DNA of 64,000 nt from Macrosoma leucophasiata (GCA_036365455.1 JAWQUS010000017.1:9424001-9488000); one strand, 5' to 3'; positions 11,855 to 24,505 are shown, numbered from the stretch's first letter. Notes: a model not told the origin generated them from the letters alone. A program made the numbers and translations.

Positions 11855-11908
11855 CTGTTTGTGTTCCATACACGTTTCGTCGTCGATCCATCTCTGGAGC
11901 AGTGATTC
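11855..11908 (-). CDS. First coding exon of the Asn-rich gene
   Basis: A 54-nt exon with acceptor TTTTTAG at 11,909-11,910 and donor GTAAAG after 11,855. ATG at 11,889-11,891 opens a basic start (MDRRRNVYGTQT). It leaves one nucleotide that pairs with two at the next exon, so the frame continues into 9,666-11,386. An untranslated upstream exon must exist because the exon starts with an acceptor. Confidence 0.55.
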
Positions 11909-11989
11909 CTAAAAATAAGGAATACAATGATTAATTGTGACATCAATCGCGATGCTTTCGTTACATTTAATCAGTTGTTGGAAAGCGGA

Positions 11990-12185
11990 TTTACGACACG
12001 CGGGTCTGGCTAGGGCTGAGGCGGGAAGCGGATATGACGCACGCAGTACGCGGCGGCGCATAAGTCGGGTGCTTGTACATGTACAGTGTTGTAAGACGTG
12101 TAAGTATTCGTTCATCGCGGCGATGATCAAAGTGACCTCATCATCGGGATCTTTGACGGTGTGCTTTGGTCGTTGTAAATCGCTG
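11990..12185 (-). pseudogene. Jockey-type LINE 3' fragment
   Basis: The minus-strand translation around IIAAMNEYLHVLQ and TRLMRRRVLRA matches the C-terminus of the larger Jockey fragment at 26,431-27,312 (AIAAMNNHLQ, TRRRVSCRA). Only the last few dozen codons are present. Confidence 0.6.
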
Positions 12186-12364
12186 ACATGCTAGCTACAT
12201 ACATTAAGCTTATAACTAAACACATCTTAAGGAGTGAATAGGGACTCAACAACAGCCACTCGATTGAGTTCAAACATCGACGGTCGAGAGGACCGGAAGG
12301 TAAATTACTATACTAGCTTCTGACATTGCGTAATGTTCGGGTAAGCAAAACGCTAATTAGAAAA

Positions 12365-12420
12365 ACCGGTCAAGTGCGTGTCGGGCCACGCACAGTGTAG
12401 GGTTCCGTTGTTATTCATTA
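12365..12420. repeat. Fragment of a common insect repeat ('ggttccg' family)
   Basis: 'tcgggccacgcacagtgtag' and 'ggttccgttg' recur in form with 13,790-13,900, where 'gttccgtagtaaacaagga' is followed by CTGTCTGTC-type sequence. Confidence 0.45.
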
Positions 12421-12507
12421 GGTTTTACATCAGTATCAGTAGTCACAAAAGTGTCCGCTAGTCCGCTTCTAACGCCAAAAGACACTTCTTCACCTCTTAC
12501 TCCCTTA

Positions 12508-12674
12508 TTTATTTTAAAGAAAAATGAAAAGAAAATTTTGACTTCAGGCGAGACTCGAACTCGCGGCCACTGGGAATCTAGTCCAGCCGCTCTTCCAACT
12601 GAGCTACCGAAGTATGTATCTTTAGAATAAATATATTTCACAAGCATGTGTTAATGCGAAATAATATAAAACAA
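12508..12674 (-). mobile_element. Solitary tRNA-like SINE (family SE) with 14-bp TSD
   Basis: Flanked by CTCTTACTCCCTTA at 12,494-12,507 and 12,675-12,688. The tRNA-like body matches the units at 6,131-6,697. A leader segment ('cgcattaacacatgcttgtg' on the minus strand) precedes it and an A/T-rich trailer follows. The clean duplication shows target-primed insertion. Confidence 0.85.
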
Positions 12675-12815
12675 CTCTTACTCCCTTACCTCAACGTCAA
12701 GTCGTCAAGTAATCAATCTGGTAAAATTTCGTAGACGAAAGACGAAGTGAACATCTAACTTTTAGTTCTAGCCGTACTAGGACTTAGTTATAAGGACTTA
12801 CTATAGATCTATTTT

Positions 12816-13103
12816 TTTTTTTTTCTGTAATAAAAGTGGCAAACAAGCATGCAGTTCAAATTGATGTTAAGTGATGACTGCAGCCTATAGACACCCACAC
12901 AATGACCAGAGGTCAAAATGCAGATGCGCTGCCACTCCTGAGGCATTAGGTGATATGCCTCTGTGCCTGAAATTACAGGGCCGTACATTACCACCTGACC
13001 GGAACACGATAGTGCTGAACACTACCATTTAGCGGCAAGTATATTAGGTAATGCGGTGGTGCCTACGCCCGCGAGCTCCGTCACTGGAACTCTACCACCA
13101 GTA
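12816..13103 (-). mobile_element. Family RA repeat, complete copy
   Basis: About 288 bp, starting with a T run (an A tail on the minus strand) and ending in 'ctctaccaccagtat'. Contains all RA landmarks: 'gaccagaggtcaaaatgcag', 'ggaacacgatagtgctgaac', 'gcggtggtgcctacgcccg'. Non-coding, with an A-type tail, so probably a SINE or a LINE-dependent 3' unit. Confidence 0.75.
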
Positions 13104-13247
13104 TAGAACCATATCTATGAACCAAATGAACTAAATATCTTTAATTTCGAAACATTAACAACAAAGCGCGATGTAAATGACGCCTGGCGCCATCTATTGC
13201 AGCATTTCTTTGGAGTTGTCCAACAACATTCGAGTCATTATCTTATA

Positions 13248-13540
13248 GGTGCGTCTACGCTAGGAGAGCCGAGCCCGAGCGGAGCACGAGCCGAACACAA
13301 TTCGTCTAGTGTGGACCAACTTACAAGCCTCGAACGAGCGCGCTGCGAGCATTTCGTTCGTACTCGGCTGCGTTCCGCCTGTTGTCGGTTTCTTGACGAA
13401 CACAAAGGAATTTAATTCGCGCTCGCAGTGCGCTCGTGGACGTGTTTAGTTTACGTCCACACTTGACGCCGCGAACGACGAAGCCGAGAACGGCTCCGCT
13501 TGTGCTTCGCTCGTGCTTGATTCGTCTAGCGTAGACCCGC
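13248..13540. mobile_element. MITE with inverted ends
   Basis: The left end 'gtgcgtctacgctagg' and the right end 'tagcgtagacccgcc' are inverted relatives. The interior is rich in 'cgagc' and 'gaacga' words. A non-autonomous DNA transposon about 290 bp long. Confidence 0.7.
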
Positions 13541-14280
13541 CTTTACAATAGCCGAAAGGTGTGCTTTAAAATGTAAACAACCTAATTCCAGTTACCTACG
13601 CACCTGTTTTACCATCTGTTTCACATGAATAAATAAATTTCTGATTCTGTCAAACACGAAGAAATTACGTTTTGAACACTTCGAAATACACGAAACCCGA
13701 ACTTTGCATACCCCGAAACGGCCGGGTTAGGTTGAAGGGGGTGGCGGGCAAGCTTGTTGTCTCGCTCACCGCTCCTTCTTTTTTAGAGTTCCGTAGTAAA
13801 CAAGGAACCCTTATAGTTTCGCCATGTCCATCTGTCTGTCTATCTGTCTTACCGTCCGCGGTTTAGCGCAAAAACTATTGGTACTAGAGAGTTGAAATTT
13901 GTCACAAGTATACAGCTTAATCACGCCGATAAAGTGGTAGAATAATAACATAACATAAGTAAGATTCAGGTTCATTTTTATCAAAATAATCTAAAAATGT
14001 ATTATTTGCCTTTGCATTAGATACGATTACTGCATTGAGATATATCCCCTCTAATACCCACCTTGATAAAATCTGTCTGATCAATGTCTTTAAGGAATTC
14101 TAATTTTACTATAGTTTTTTTAAGCATAGCATCCCAACTCAAAATTTCCTTTATATAGCGAACAATACATTTTTTAATTCAACGCTGATAAAGTTGCGGG
14201 CATAGATAGTCTAAATTAAACCAGTTTATGAAAAAAAAAATCCGGACGAATTGAGAACCTCCTCCTTTTTTTCAAGTCGG
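13541..14280. other. No gene; contains repeat scraps
   Basis: Nothing coding is supported. 13,790-13,900 is a piece of the common 'gttccg / ctgtctgtc' repeat. Confidence 0.4.
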
Positions 14281-14620
14281 TTAAAAACCGCATTCAAATC
14301 TGTTTAAAAAATTTGAAGCAGTGCTTGAAGTAAATTTTGATGATAACTTCTTTTTCCCTAAACCGATTTTGACGAAACAAAGTTTTGACGACGCTCCTAA
14401 TTAGGTAAACATGTAATCCACCTGTGAGAACAGCGTTCAAATCCATTGAGTAGATTCGAAGTTACCTATAAGGTACCAGACAGACAGACAGACAAACAGA
14501 CAGAGTAACAAAAATTCCAAAAATCGTTTTTTTTGGTTTCTGTTACTCTTTTCTGAATCATCCCCTATCAGTTTTATAGAAATATGTTTAATGTACAGAC
14601 ACTTGATTTTTACTTGTCTT
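14281..14620. repeat. Family LE-like repeat with CAGACAGA tract
   Basis: 'accgattttgacgaaacaaa', 'accagacagacagacagaca' and 'gtttctgttactcttttctg' mark a degenerate interspersed repeat. Confidence 0.45.
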
Positions 14621-14748
14621 ATTATATGTATAGATAATTAAGTACGCGCTTGTACAGAGCGCATATACAGGGATTAAATAACGAGTTTTCTTTCCGGCTT
14701 GACAGGGAAGTATTTATAAAATGTCGGTTTTAGGAGAACATAATACTA

Positions 14749-17700
14749 CTATTATTGTATTAGCTCTAAACTACATCATTATTTAACATTAAAGCTGGGT
14801 AATAAAATTGAACGATATTGATTAGCCTGCTTACTGATTAGCTATAAGTACAAAAGCTAGGTCAGCATCCTACACAGATAATAAAATTATGCTATGTTGT
14901 TATCTTTACCTATGTGCGGATCAGTCAAAGATACGTTTTATTTAAGTTACATTAAAAAAAAGGGTAAACAAGGGAGCTTTGTGTTTTCTTATCAGTAACT
15001 AAAGTTTCAAGGAATAAGTTAAAAGTCAAATTGACAATGGTATTGAAGTTCCAGTACGGAGCTCTCGGACATAGGGACCACCGCATACCGAATCTACTGC
15101 CCGCTAAATGTGTTCAGCGCTATTGTGTTCCGTAAGGAGGTAATACACCTTATTTTAATTATTTGTTTTTGAAGTGAATATAGTATAACTAAATATTCTG
15201 TGGATATTTCAGCAGGTACACTGTTACTGTGTTTAAAATCGAACAAAAAAGTCACGGTGTTGTATTGTGAGTCCCTCTTAAACGTTTATTTTGTTCTGTT
15301 TCTATTATTTGTTGTTATAGCAACAACAGAAATACATCATCTGTGAAAATTTCAACTCTCTAGTTATCACAGTTCATGAGATACAGCCTGGTGACAGATA
15401 GATCGATAGACAGACGAATGTACAGACAGAAAGACAAACGGACAGACTGACAGGTAGCGGAGTCTTATGAGTTCCCCACGCCTTTGTACATTAATATAAA
15501 ATTTTCAATTGTTTACTACTGCTTTATTTATAATTTTTTAGTTTAGTTTTAAAGGCGTATTTTTCAGTTTTTTTTAACTATAATTTATTACCTATCTACA
15601 CTTCTTCGCGATTGCGTGGCTATTGATGATGTTATGGATCTGGAAGTTGCGTTAGCCATTATGTATTGTTTTCTTAATTATGCATTGTTCAATGCTAAGA
15701 GCTGATTCATCGAAGCTGAAGGTGTTTATATATTTATGTTCTAAGAACGGACCACCTCAGATTTGTATCTAATATAGGTAGGTACCTATTTCATATTTGA
15801 TTTGGAGCGCTTCGAACTATAAATCGTATTCACGGTAGACGGTGTGGAGTACTTCTCTCACGGATCAGGAGGCCAATATTGGCAGAGGCGGAGACACAAT
15901 TGAAACCAATTGTCATATTGTAATGTTTGGGTTTTCAGACGAGGGTTTTTAACATCAATACGAAGAGCTTCATTACTATAACTTTATCTTTTATATGTTT
16001 TAAACTTGATGAGTTTAACAACAATAAATTGTACTGCACTCTGAGTCTCCACTGTCTGTCTGTCCATTCGCCTGTCAGTCTGTCCGTTTGTCTTTCTGTC
16101 TGTATATTCGTCTGTCTGTCGATCTGTCTGTCACCAGGCTGTATCTCATGAACCGTGATAACTAGAGAGTTGAAATGTTTCACAGGGGTTGCTGCTACAA
16201 CAACAAATAATAGAAACAGAATAAAATAAACGTTTAAGAGGTACTCCCATTACAACAACGTGACTTTTTTGTTCGAATCACAGTAACAGTCTACCAGTCT
16301 TTGATTCACTGGAACACAGCAAGATGCCGATGCTATGGGAAGCACTTCTGAATCAAGGGGTAGAAAAGAAATAAATAAGGATTCTCAAAAACATGATTCT
16401 AGCTTTACTGCAACAAAGCAGTAAAGCTGGAAAAGGAAGGAGAACAAATACGAATAGAAAGAGGGGTTCGCCAAGGAGATCCAGTATCGCCCAAGTTATT
16501 CACAGCTGTGCTGGAAGAAATATTTCGCCAGCTTGACTGGGACAAATACGGCCTAACAATCAATGGCGAGAACCTGTCTTACCTGAGGTTCGCAGATGAC
16601 CTAGTCGTAATCTCAACATCAAAAGAAGAACCTCAAACAATGTTAAATTACCGAGAAAGAGAGAGGAAGGAAGGACTAAGTATGAACACGGAAAAGACCA
16701 AAGCCATTACTAATGGGGAACTAGAACCTATTCATGTAAACAACAACGAAATTGAATATGTAAACGAATATGTTTATCTAGGCCAAATAATTTCCACTAC
16801 AGATGTAATACAAAAGAAATTGATAAACGCATAGCAAACGTCTGGAAACAGTTCTGGGGCCTGAAAGAGGTGTTTAAAAATAAAGAAATGAGCATTAGCA
16901 TAAAGCGTAAACTGATTAACACATGTGTACTACCCGTACTCACATATGGATGCCAGACCTGGGCACGCAACATACGCACTATATGAAACTCGAGACATGT
17001 CAAAACGCTATGCTGAGAAGTATGATGGGGAAAAGACTGAAAGACAAAATAAGAACTACAACAATTAGGAAACACACAAGAACAAAATATGTCACAATAA
17101 CCATCAAAAAGCTGAAGTGGAAATGGGCAGGACATACTATCAGGGGAATAGATAAGTGGTCGAAATTAGTGATGAACTGGTACACAGGCAACAGGAAAAA
17201 AAAAACGAGGCAGACCTCTCAGGCGATGGGTTGACGAAATTAAAGCAGTGGCAGGCGGTAATTGGACATCGCTAGCCAGAGAAAGAGAAACGTGGAGTCA
17301 GTTGGAGGAGGCCTTTGCTATAAAAAGCACACAGATATGACAACTAATAAAACAACGAAATAACTAAACCGATTGTGAAATTATCTTATAGAAGGCAAAA
17401 AAAAAAGAAACAACAGTCTACCTGTTAAAATATTCTAGCGGTAAGTAAATTCGGTATATGGTGGTGCCTACGTCCGCGAGCTCCGTACTGGAGTTCCAAT
17501 ACAATTGTCAATTTGACTGTTAATTTATTCCATGAAACTTTATCTATTGATAAGAAAATACAAAGCTCCCTTGTTTACCCTTTTTTAAATGTAACTTAAA
17601 TATAACTCATCTTTGACTGTTCGGCACATAAAGATAACAACAAAGCATAATTTTATTATCCATGTCGGATACTGACCTAGCTTTTGTACTTATAGCTAAT

Positions 17701-17789
17701 CAGTAAGCAGGCTTATCATTATCGTTCAATTTTATTACCCAGCTTTCATGTCCAATAATGACGTAGTTTAGAGCCATTACAATAATAAA
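14749..17789. mobile_element. Long foldback element, arms of roughly 700 bp, right arm interrupted by a LINE
   Basis: The left arm (14,749 to about 15,470) pairs with the right arm (about 16,063-17,789). Matching landmarks include 'gctctaaactac', 'aagctgggtaataaaattga', 'acaaaagctaggtcag' and 'cttatcagtaac', each present as its complement on the other side, plus mirrored CTGTC/GACAG tracts near the loop. A 1,116-bp LINE sits inside the right arm (16,296-17,411). The arms also carry an internal RA fragment. No transposase is visible. An unbroken transcript would fold into a long dsRNA. Confidence 0.75.
16296..17411 (+). pseudogene. 5'-truncated RTE-type LINE with 11-bp TSD
   Basis: Flanked by AACAGTCTACC (16,285-16,295 and 17,412-17,422). 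The plus frames show motif B (GVRQGDPVSPKLF), motif C (LRFADDLVVIS), a YLGQ core and a C-terminal LKWKWAGH / LEEAFA end typical of RTE-like 'endonuclease-reverse transcriptase' proteins. Endonuclease and motif A are missing. Several frame changes and stops follow 16,834. Confidence 0.8.
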
Positions 17790-17811
17790 ATTAATATCTT
17801 CTACTAAAGCC

Positions 17812-18760
17812 TAAAGTCAGGGTGAATGAGATGGTGTCAGCTCCATTCAAACCAGAAAAGGGGTTGCGCCAAGGATGTATCCTATCGCCTATCCTATTTA
17901 ATATTTACGGCGAGTACATAATAAGGATAGCATTAGAAGATTGAGAGTGGCATATAGGCGGCACAAAGATCAGCAACTTAAGATACGCAGACGACACCAC
18001 ACTCTTCGGTTCGTTTGAGAAAGAACTGGCTGTCCTATTCGGAAGAGTTGAGTATGAGAGTGAGTTGGTGGGTCTCTTGGGCTCAACAAAGTGAAGACCA
18101 AGGTCATGGTTGTAGACAGAGCCGCCTTACTCTCTCGAACAGGAGAGTTCTCTGATTTACAATTTGTTAGCAACTTTGTCTATCTTGGATCTCTACTTAC
18201 AGAGCAAGGCGAGAAGCGAGAAAGAAGTCAAAGAATCCAAATGGCCAAGTCTGCTGTGAGCAAGCACACGCGAATCTGGCAGAGAAGGCTAGTCTAACAC
18301 CAAAGCGAGGATAATGAGAACCCAGGTCTTCTCGATTCTATTGTACGGATCTGATTCGTGGACAATTAGATCGGTAGAGTGCAAGAAAAAATGATGCTTC
18401 CTTGGACGGCCAAAAGAACAAATGTGTCGATTCACAAACAGCTCAGAATCAAAACAAGACTCTTCACCATGTGCTACCAGAGAGTCCTAAGCTACTTTGG
18501 GCATATAGCACGCAGGAATCCAAATAATCTGCAAAAAATATAGTTGTTGGTATGGTAGAAGGTGAACAACCTCGGGGCTGATCTCCTGCCAGATGGACTG
18601 ACCAAGTCACCAAATTCACTGGCCTCCCCATAACAAAAGCCATGAAAAAGGCTAGATTGGAAGAATCTTTTGACCAAAGCCACCAAGACACTTCAGGACG
18701 GGCATGACTTTCAGTAATGAAGAGTTCGACATTGATGATGATAATGATGACCAAGTTGGC
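17812..18760 (+). pseudogene. Second RTE-like LINE reverse transcriptase fragment, heavily decayed
   Basis: Motif B (KGLRQGCILSPILFN), motif C (LRYADDTTLFG) and FVYLGSLL follow each other in different plus-strand frames with stops between. The end carries 'atgatgataatgatga', like RTE 3' tails. Confidence 0.7.
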
Positions 18761-19779
18761 GACCATCCGTTATCTCGATTAGAAGGGAAACAATCCGGTT
18801 GAGGTTTATAATTAGGTGTAGTGGTGTGGCGTTAAAGCTATGAATAGTATGAATAGGCCCCAGTGTGTACATCTAGTGTTGTGAATTTTAAAACGATGGA
18901 ACGGCGGAAGACATTAAAATTGTAAAAGACGAAATGGTGGAAAAAAATTGAGAATGCGCTCTGCGTCGGTCCATAAACCTCCAGATTTTTACTGCACGAA
19001 ACCTACACAATAACCTTTGGATATGAAAATGTCTGCGAGGTGGGGTTTAAAACAGTGGACAGACCAATAGAAATTGAATCGAAATCAAATTTTATTGAAG
19101 GAGATCCTGCCTCTTCCATTCTCATAATGGTGAACCATTTCTCCTTGGATTTTATTGTTTCATTCGCTTCAGATGGACGGCACATGTTCATGACGCTCCG
19201 TTAGGGCGATTTTAACAATGGACACCATAAAATTCGTTTATCACGTGGTGTGTAGTTTCAAAGACAGAGCTACCCTAAACTGTGCCGCGCTATCCGAGTA
19301 AAAACAGACAAGTGTACAAGCCATTGGTCTGAGGTATAAGCTAATCATACGTTTTTTTCATGCCACATAGAGCCATAGAATATTGGACTGACTTGCAGTA
19401 AAATTCCTAGTAGGGTACAATCGCTTTCGCTAATCCTTCCAAAGAGGGCCAACGAATACAAGCCATTACTTGGTTTTCGTTGTTGTGGTAGTTAATGTTT
19501 TAACAATGACAACAATTACTGTTCTGCAAGTATCCTAGAGATTTAAAACGCATCCAACTGCGAGTCGGCATCGACCATGAACAGTTTTGAAGTAGCAAGT
19601 AACATTTGACTGAATGTTCACCACTGTAATTTTTATCAAAACCGCCAACATAATTTTGTCATTGACAATTGACACCAGACAGCTAGCAAGAAATATTGCA
19701 CATTGCTCATGGAGCCTACGAAAGAGACAATCGGTTAGATTCGACTTCGTAGAGCATTATGGGAGATCAGAGTGGGTGC
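18761..19779. other. No supported gene
   Basis: Short ORFs on both strands without recognisable features. Confidence 0.4.
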
Positions 19780-19950
19780 AAAGGATGGTTTCAGAACTGA
19801 AACAGAATGTATGGATCTAGTTTTCTCCCTTCGCTACATCGTAGAGAAGTATTTTACTGTGAGCCAGAAAGTTATCTATGGTTTTGTGGGTTTGGAGAAA
19901 GCGTTTGATACAGTAATACGAAAGGAACAGAACATGCTGCCAGAGGTATT
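19780..19950 (+). pseudogene. RTE-like reverse transcriptase scrap (motif A region)
   Basis: CMDLVFSLRYIVEKY followed by GFVGLEKAFDTV resembles the RTE motif A neighbourhood. The catalytic Asp of motif A appears to be Gly here (VGLEKAFD rather than VDLEKA). Confidence 0.6.
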
Positions 19951-20759
19951 GACTGCAGTCTCGTTTCGTGCTAAACAGTCCACGAACGAGGACATAAATA
20001 GCATAATAGAATACAAAAATAGCCTAAATTACTTATTATTTTAATTATAGTGAGTTTTATTTATACTTATCAGTCAATAATACGAGTATATCAACCTACC
20101 CTCCCCCAGAACTAATCTGCTCCCTTTAGATAGGCTGGCAACGTCCTTGATCGCGCGACCATAAAACTAGTTCCCACTTCTCACTCAGTTGTTCATGTTT
20201 ACATTAACGCAAATGTGTCATAATAATTTATAGGTATTTCTTTGCCGCCAGCAAGTCTCTGTTTACATCAAAACAATGGTACAATAAATTCTAGGTCTTA
20301 CGAAATTGTCTGATCTTAAAATAAAGGGATACCTATCCACTGCATTAAACTAGGTACCTATATTTTACTTTAATGTATTAAAAACCGAAGTAATTAACTA
20401 TATCCTATGTGTTGCGCCATATTTTGTCTGTCTACAAACAGCTTAAAAAAACTATTGTAGTAAATCTCTGGACAGGATTACCATCTGCTAAAACAAAAAA
20501 GCCTGATTCTATGCTCAATTAGGCAGGAGTTTTTGCACAAAAAGCCGGACATTGTCAACTAGCGACTTGCCACGCCTTGGCGCGGGTACAATGTACGAGA
20601 AAGTTGTTCATGTTGTTACTGATAATTTGATGTTTTATTCAATTATCAGCTGCTAGAGATTAATTTGTTTAAATTATTACACACTTTCTAGTATCTATCG
20701 CGTCAACTGTCAATCGAGTGACCGATATGTGAAGTGCCGTAACGTTTACAATTTAAAAG
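19951..20759. other. No recognisable gene
   Basis: AT-rich, nothing supported. Confidence 0.4.
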
Positions 20760-20935
20760 TAACTAGCTGTTGCCCGCGGCTTCGCCCGCGTGGATGTCGT
20801 TTAATAAATATTTTTTCCAGATTTGCTATAAACCTCACGGAGCCCGAGACCTTTCCAACGAGTACAAAACCGTGGAAATCGGTTCGTGCGTTCAGGAGTT
20901 ATAGCGTCCGGAAGGAAAACCCGACTTATTTTTTT
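20760..20935. repeat. Family LE repeat
   Basis: Begins 'gttgcccgcggcttcgcccg' and contains 'cggttcgtgcgttcaggagt'. Confidence 0.55.
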
Positions 20936-21869
20936 AACATAGAAAGGGTCGTTCAGTCTTTTTTTAAAATTTTCTTTAATATTACGTCCGTTCTCGAGTT
21001 TTAAATATAAATAAATTTTAATGTTCCTTTTTTGTCCGACATAAGTATTTGTACACAAACATTTAAATCGAAAGCCGGACAAGCCGAACACGATCCAGTA
21101 AAGCTAAACATGCCTGGCTGAAGCAGGAGAGATGGCAACCATAATTTAGAAAAATCCTGAGCTTACGCCTGTTCAAGTTAGAAGCTTATGGTTTCAAATA
21201 AGCATATTTTATAAAGAAGGTTACTGTTATTTAGGAAACACAATGAACATTTATTATAATAGGCAATCGGACAGCTATCGAAAATCGAAAATAAATGTAA
21301 ACTATGATAAGAATTAATGTTTGTAAAATAATACGATGACTCATTAAATATTTTCGTGAAATATTTATGACATATATATTTTTAAATTACAAAATAAAAT
21401 GTAATAATTTTAATATTTTTTATCCGTGCTCCATGTTGAACGAAACATCAATCACAGGACGTGACGTCATATGTTCGTACAACAAATAATTATCACCATT
21501 AATTGATACCTACTTTGATTTATTAACTCTTTTTTTGGATATTTTCTACGTTATTTAGTACACGAAAAATAAGTTATACGAAATTCAACAAAATAAATTT
21601 GCACTTGGTTAGTCGTATGTCGTATGGAATAATAATAAGCTTCACTTTGATTGCGAACAGTTGACGTCACATTGTTTAGTGTCATTCGACACCGTTTACG
21701 CGGCATATTTGAAATTATAAAAAGAGATGTTCCGAGCTCGGCTCTGGTTCGTAGGTACATGTCCTGAAAAAATGGGTTAATTAAAGAAGAATCCCAAAAA
21801 AATACAATAAATTTATCCAAGAAGGGCGAAGGGCGGCGATGCAGCCGACGCTTGGGATAGTACATATCG
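20936..21869. other. AT-rich, no recognisable gene
   Basis: No ORF with protein-like composition. Confidence 0.4.
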
Positions 21870-22012
21870 CCTCTTTACAAGAATAATGTGACATTTCATC
21901 TAAATCGTTCTTTATGAAATGCAACATTATTCTTACAAGAATAACGTGAAATTTCATCTAAATCGTTCTATATGAAATGTCACATTATTCTTGTAAAGAA
22001 CCGATATGTAGA
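21870..22012. repeat. Hairpin MITE built from two inverted repeats of one module
   Basis: The module 'tttacaagaataatgtgaca' appears at the left, an internal second copy follows, and its complement closes the right side. The shared 'catctaaatcgttct' unit occurs twice. Confidence 0.75.
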
Positions 22013-23495
22013 TAAAACAAAACTAATGCTATCTGTATCTTTGTAGCGCATCACATATTGTCAAAAACAAAAACGATGTATCGAATCGATCAATTTAAAG
22101 AAGTTCCGATGAATTTTTTAAAATTGGAAATCGATTAGTGTAGCATTAACACATGAAATCGGTTTCAATAGTATTTAGAAAATATTACTTTTTTGTCCAA
22201 ACAATTTAAAAAATGGAAAATGTCAAAATGACATCTCCTGCCATGTTCGCCATGTTGGTTTTAAGTTGCAATTCTAACTTCAAATAATGTTTTGTAACTG
22301 CAAACAAAGCTAAACAAGTGAAAATATGAAGTAAAAAAACGTTTTTATATTGATTTTGCCTGTTATTGGTATTTTGTACAATACATGGCCGGAGGTCCAT
22401 ACATTCTTGCAACATCTCCTTTATGTGTAGTTTGTGGTACTGTAATATGTTTAAGTGTTTAAATAATAAAAATAATATTTTTTATGGTTACATAAACGTA
22501 TAAAGAATAATTTTAGACACATTCTCAAAAGTTGTCCGATTCCCTTTTAAGATTAATCACACGTAGGTACGAAGTCTATCGCATTATTTAATATTCTTAT
22601 ATTCTAATTAAAAAGATATATTTGTGAAAACACCTAAACACAATATTAACACGTTCAATGCCCTCAAGCAGACACAATAGTTAAAACAACGCAAATGGAC
22701 ACATGTGGTACATGGGACATGGAATGGGTTAATATTAATAATATTAATTATTATCAAACATTATATTAGTAGGTACCTACGTAGTTTTAAACAAAAGGGA
22801 AGAGAATATCTATGTCAATTTATTTTATTTTGTCGTTTTATAAATAACTAAGTAGTCTATGTTCTTTTTCAAAGCCAGCTCTATCTCTGTACCAAATTTC
22901 ATTAAAATCGGTTTAGTCGTTTAGACGTGAAAAAGTAACAGACAGACAGACAGAGTTACTTTCGCTTTATAATATTAGTAGGGATATAAGATACCTCTAC
23001 GAAAAACTAAATAACGAAAAATACTAACCGTAAAGGTACCTATTCTATAATCCATATAAACTGCATTCCATCAAAAATCCCACAATACACATGAATGTTA
23101 CAATTTTGTACACATTTAATTATAGTATCCACACGTGACACTGGGTATTTAATTTAAAAAATAATAGCTTTGTCGCACAACCACCGGCACACGCGCGCTC
23201 CACTCAACCACTGGGAAACTACAAAACTAAACAAGGAATGAACTAATAATAACAAAGCTTGTTTACGCGGTAACGATGCCAGCGATGCGAAGTTGGCCGC
23301 GAACGAACTTCACTGAATTCTGTATTAGATATAAATATTTAAAAAAATAGGTAAAAGAATTAAATGGAATCAAATTATTAACACTAGAAACACGTCTAGA
23401 GCTTAATAAGTATCAGAGCGCAATCATACTACCTATACGTACTTGCACCGAAACTTTTTTCTGTTTATTACACACTTGCGGCCCGCCCCGGCTTC
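22013..23495. other. No recognisable gene; one LE scrap
   Basis: AT-rich. 22,905-22,985 contains 'aaaatcggtttagtcgttta' and 'cagacagacagacagag', a family LE end. The GC-richer part at 23,170-23,320 has no coding support. Confidence 0.4.
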
Positions 23496-23551
23496 GCTAA
23501 TATGAATAGGATAGTGTTAACATAGGTTAACACTATCCTATTCATATTAGC
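23496..23551. repeat. Perfect 26-bp hairpin
   Basis: Arms at 23,496-23,521 and 23,526-23,551 are exact complements with loop ATAG. Confidence 0.95.
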
Positions 23552-23687
23552 ATGGTGTTATGTAGCTAAAGCCTTCCTCGATTAATGGGCTATCTAATAC
23601 TGAAAGAAATTTTCAAATCGGACCAGTAGTTCCCGAGATTAGTGTTCAAGCAAACAAACAAACTCTTCAGCTTTATAATATTAAATA

Positions 23688-23883
23688 CGCTTACACTCAC
23701 AGCCCCACGATAGGTATAAACCTGCGTCGTGGGTGCTGTTGTACACAAACAACACATACACAAACACTCAAACCCGAAACAAATATCTGTAGGCCATACA
23801 AATATTTATCCCGGAGCGGAGATCGAACCCGCGACCCTTCGAATCAAACGGTCATCTCACACCGCTGGACTAACCGGGTCGTC
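23688..23883 (-). mobile_element. tRNA-derived SINE, family SF, copy 1
   Basis: The minus strand has an A-box-like 'ggttagtccagcgg' and a B-box-like 'gcgggttcgatctccgc'. The same element occurs on the plus strand at 33,546-33,744. Confidence 0.8.
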
Positions 23884-24149
23884 AAATTAATATTTATAGA
23901 TTACGATTTCGACGCACAAAAATGAAACATAATAGGTAGATAAATATCTACAAAGTAAGACGTAGGTATACCTAATGATTTTAGGATCAGTGCCAAAAAA
24001 AATCGACTGACAAAAGCAAATGCGACGTTACTTCTTTAATTTTTAGTAGGTATTTTCCTCATATAGGTAATTGATTTAATTTAAAGTAGAAGCTGGTAGC
24101 TATTTCTTAAAATTAAATGATGAAAACACAGACTGAAAAAAATTGTAAG

Positions 24150-24345
24150 CTCCATATTTGTATTGTAAGTCCACTGTTGGACAAAATCCAACGTCAAAGA
24201 TTGCCATAACGAACGGTTTTGTGTCGCTCTCATACAGCGATTGCCAGATACCTCACCTAGGTCATCGTTCTCGTGGAGGGCTTCCCTACGCTTTGTTTTC
24301 GGTACGCGGTTAAAAATCAAAGGCCAAAATGCAGGCACGTAGCCG
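24150..24345 (-). pseudogene. RTE-type LINE C-terminal fragment
   Basis: The minus frame ends NRSLWQSLTLDFVQQWT, like the C-terminal end of RTE-family ORFs, preceded by KTKRREALHENDDLG. Only this last part is present. Confidence 0.55.
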
Positions 24346-24505
24346 CCGCTAAACCCTAAGTTGTTCTATCCCTATGAAAGTGATCGTTAGGTACCTCTAT
24401 GTTACTGGAACACGATAGTTCTGAACACTTCTACCATTTGTTACAGCTCTTAAACTGCAACTCTACCACCAGTAAAAATACTGTACGTAGCTTAGCTTTT
24501 ATTTT

